In this document: one piece after another, positions 13,174 through 13,615 of the stretch
How positions within the stretch are numbered: position 1 is the first letter of the stretch
Layout: each line of letters begins with the position of its first letter
Source: CAZDXV01 sp964648705
GTDB taxonomy: Bacteria > Patescibacteriota > Minisyncoccia > Minisyncoccales > GWA2-38-27
Length of the DNA stretch: 13,615 nucleotides
Direction of reading: 5' to 3'
Assembly (NCBI GenBank): GCA_964648705.1
Contig: CAZYOI010000016.1
Span: forward strand, 1-13,615
Translations under genes and position numbers: made by a program
Notes under the pieces: model-generated
The model's input: the letters and a program-made list of their open reading frames with translations, nothing else
What the model was told of the DNA's origin: nothing
Databases searched by the model: none

Positions 13174-13615
13174 TATCCTTCAAGCTCTTTTTTGGCTTGT
13201 TTTATCTTTTGGACTTCTTCTGGAGCTGTAGTGATTATCTGGTCTTCCGCGTAAGAAGCTCTTACTTTGATTAGAATATGCTTGCTGCCCGCAAAAAAGA
13301 TGCCCTCTCCTACGGGAGACTCCAAGAGAAGCATTTTTTCTTCCTCTGTAAGGTTGAACGTTTTCTGGACCACGTCAATGGTGGCAGAGCTCTGCTTCAT
13401 TAGGAGAGACAGAGCCGAGTTTGTAATAATGGGCTTTCCGTAGTCCGACTTCATAAAGTCATTGATATCCTGGGTGACAGTGGTCACTCCCAGCCAGTAC
13501 TTTCTGGCCCTTTTTACCGTTCCGAAAAGGAAAGAAGCTCCGTCTTCGTTGTTCATCAGCCACCAGGCCTCGTCTATTATTAGCATTCTCTTTTTCATTT
13601 CAGAGGTTACTATCT
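13173..13615 (-). CDS. virB4: VirB4/TraC-type type IV secretion ATPase, C-terminal part (truncated by window edge)
   Basis: Only the C-terminal portion, about 147 residues, lies in the window. The reading frame stays open through the edge at 13615, so the Met at 13598 is internal and the residues before it (IVTSE) belong to the same protein. Visible features are Walker B RMLIIDEAWWLM, the RecA-fold segments FLFGTVKRARKYWLGVTTVTQ and NSALSLLMKQS, and the usual ending GEGIFFAGSKHILIKVRAS. VirB4 ATPases are hexameric motors at the cytoplasmic base of type IV secretion systems and drive pilus assembly or substrate transfer. Walker A lies outside the window. Its stop overlaps the next start, so it leads the small membrane protein and the three pilin-like genes. 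Family confidence is high; which class of system it serves cannot be told from this piece. Confidence 0.9.
   Translation of the reverse strand, partial: IVTSEMKKRMLIIDEAWWLMNNEDGASFLFGTVKRARKYWLGVTTVTQDINDFMKSDYGKPIITNSALSLLMKQSSATIDVVQKTFNLTEEEKMLLLESPVGEGIFFAGSKHILIKVRASYAEDQIITTAPEEVQKIKQAKKELEG

Noticed and set aside
13173..13598. A complete 141-residue ATPase starting at the Met at 13598
   Set aside because: The frame continues open to the window edge, Walker B lies only a few residues after that Met, and no ribosome site is present, so this is the C-terminal part of a longer VirB4.

Overview
The window looks like the replication-origin neighbourhood of a small-genome Candidate Phyla Radiation bacterium (Patescibacteria, most likely Parcubacteria-like). 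The evidence is the compact dnaN-dnaA / rpmH-rnpA-yidD-yidC-khpB layout, a short YidC without the large periplasmic domain, a KhpB/Jag protein without its N-terminal Jag domain, start-stop overlaps between most genes, and a VirB4-linked run of type IV secretion pilin-like membrane proteins of a kind I associate with these bacteria. The lineage is an inference from gene content and was not tested by a search.

Layout. (1) 8-1132, minus: a membrane-anchored SPFH/band 7 protein with its own consensus promoter, which starts where the dnaN terminator ends. (2) 1279-3969, minus: dnaA then dnaN, separated by a 213-bp very AT-rich spacer with repeated short motifs. (3) 3970-4157: divergent control region between dnaA and rpmH, with a good rpmH promoter, a possible extended -10 for dnaA and weak DnaA-box-like sites. 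Either spacer could be oriC. (4) 4158-5971, plus: rpmH, rnpA, yidD, yidC and khpB, a tightly packed operon for ribosome assembly, tRNA processing, membrane insertion and RNA binding. Its likely terminator lies inside the 3' end of the opposing gene. (5) 5968-13615, minus: an operon that enters from the right edge with the C-terminal part of a VirB4-type ATPase, then a small membrane protein, then three consecutive proteins of 1441, 404 and 411 aa.

The three proteins of region 5 are the most interesting part. Each begins with a signal peptide, a short LE(V/I)(N/D)YP motif and a two-helix VirB2/TrbC-like pilin hairpin. Each then carries a different, apparently extracytoplasmic, passenger. The first has about 17 tandem 40-residue helical repeats followed by Cys-rich modules. 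The second has Cys-rich modules around a coiled coil. The third has a domain with beta-gamma-crystallin signatures. With the VirB4 ATPase and the small membrane protein, this suggests a cell-envelope machine or surface appendage built from pilin-anchored modules. What it transports or binds cannot be read from the sequence.

No tRNA, rRNA, CRISPR array, insertion sequence or phage gene was seen. All stretches longer than about 130 bases without a gene are described as features.
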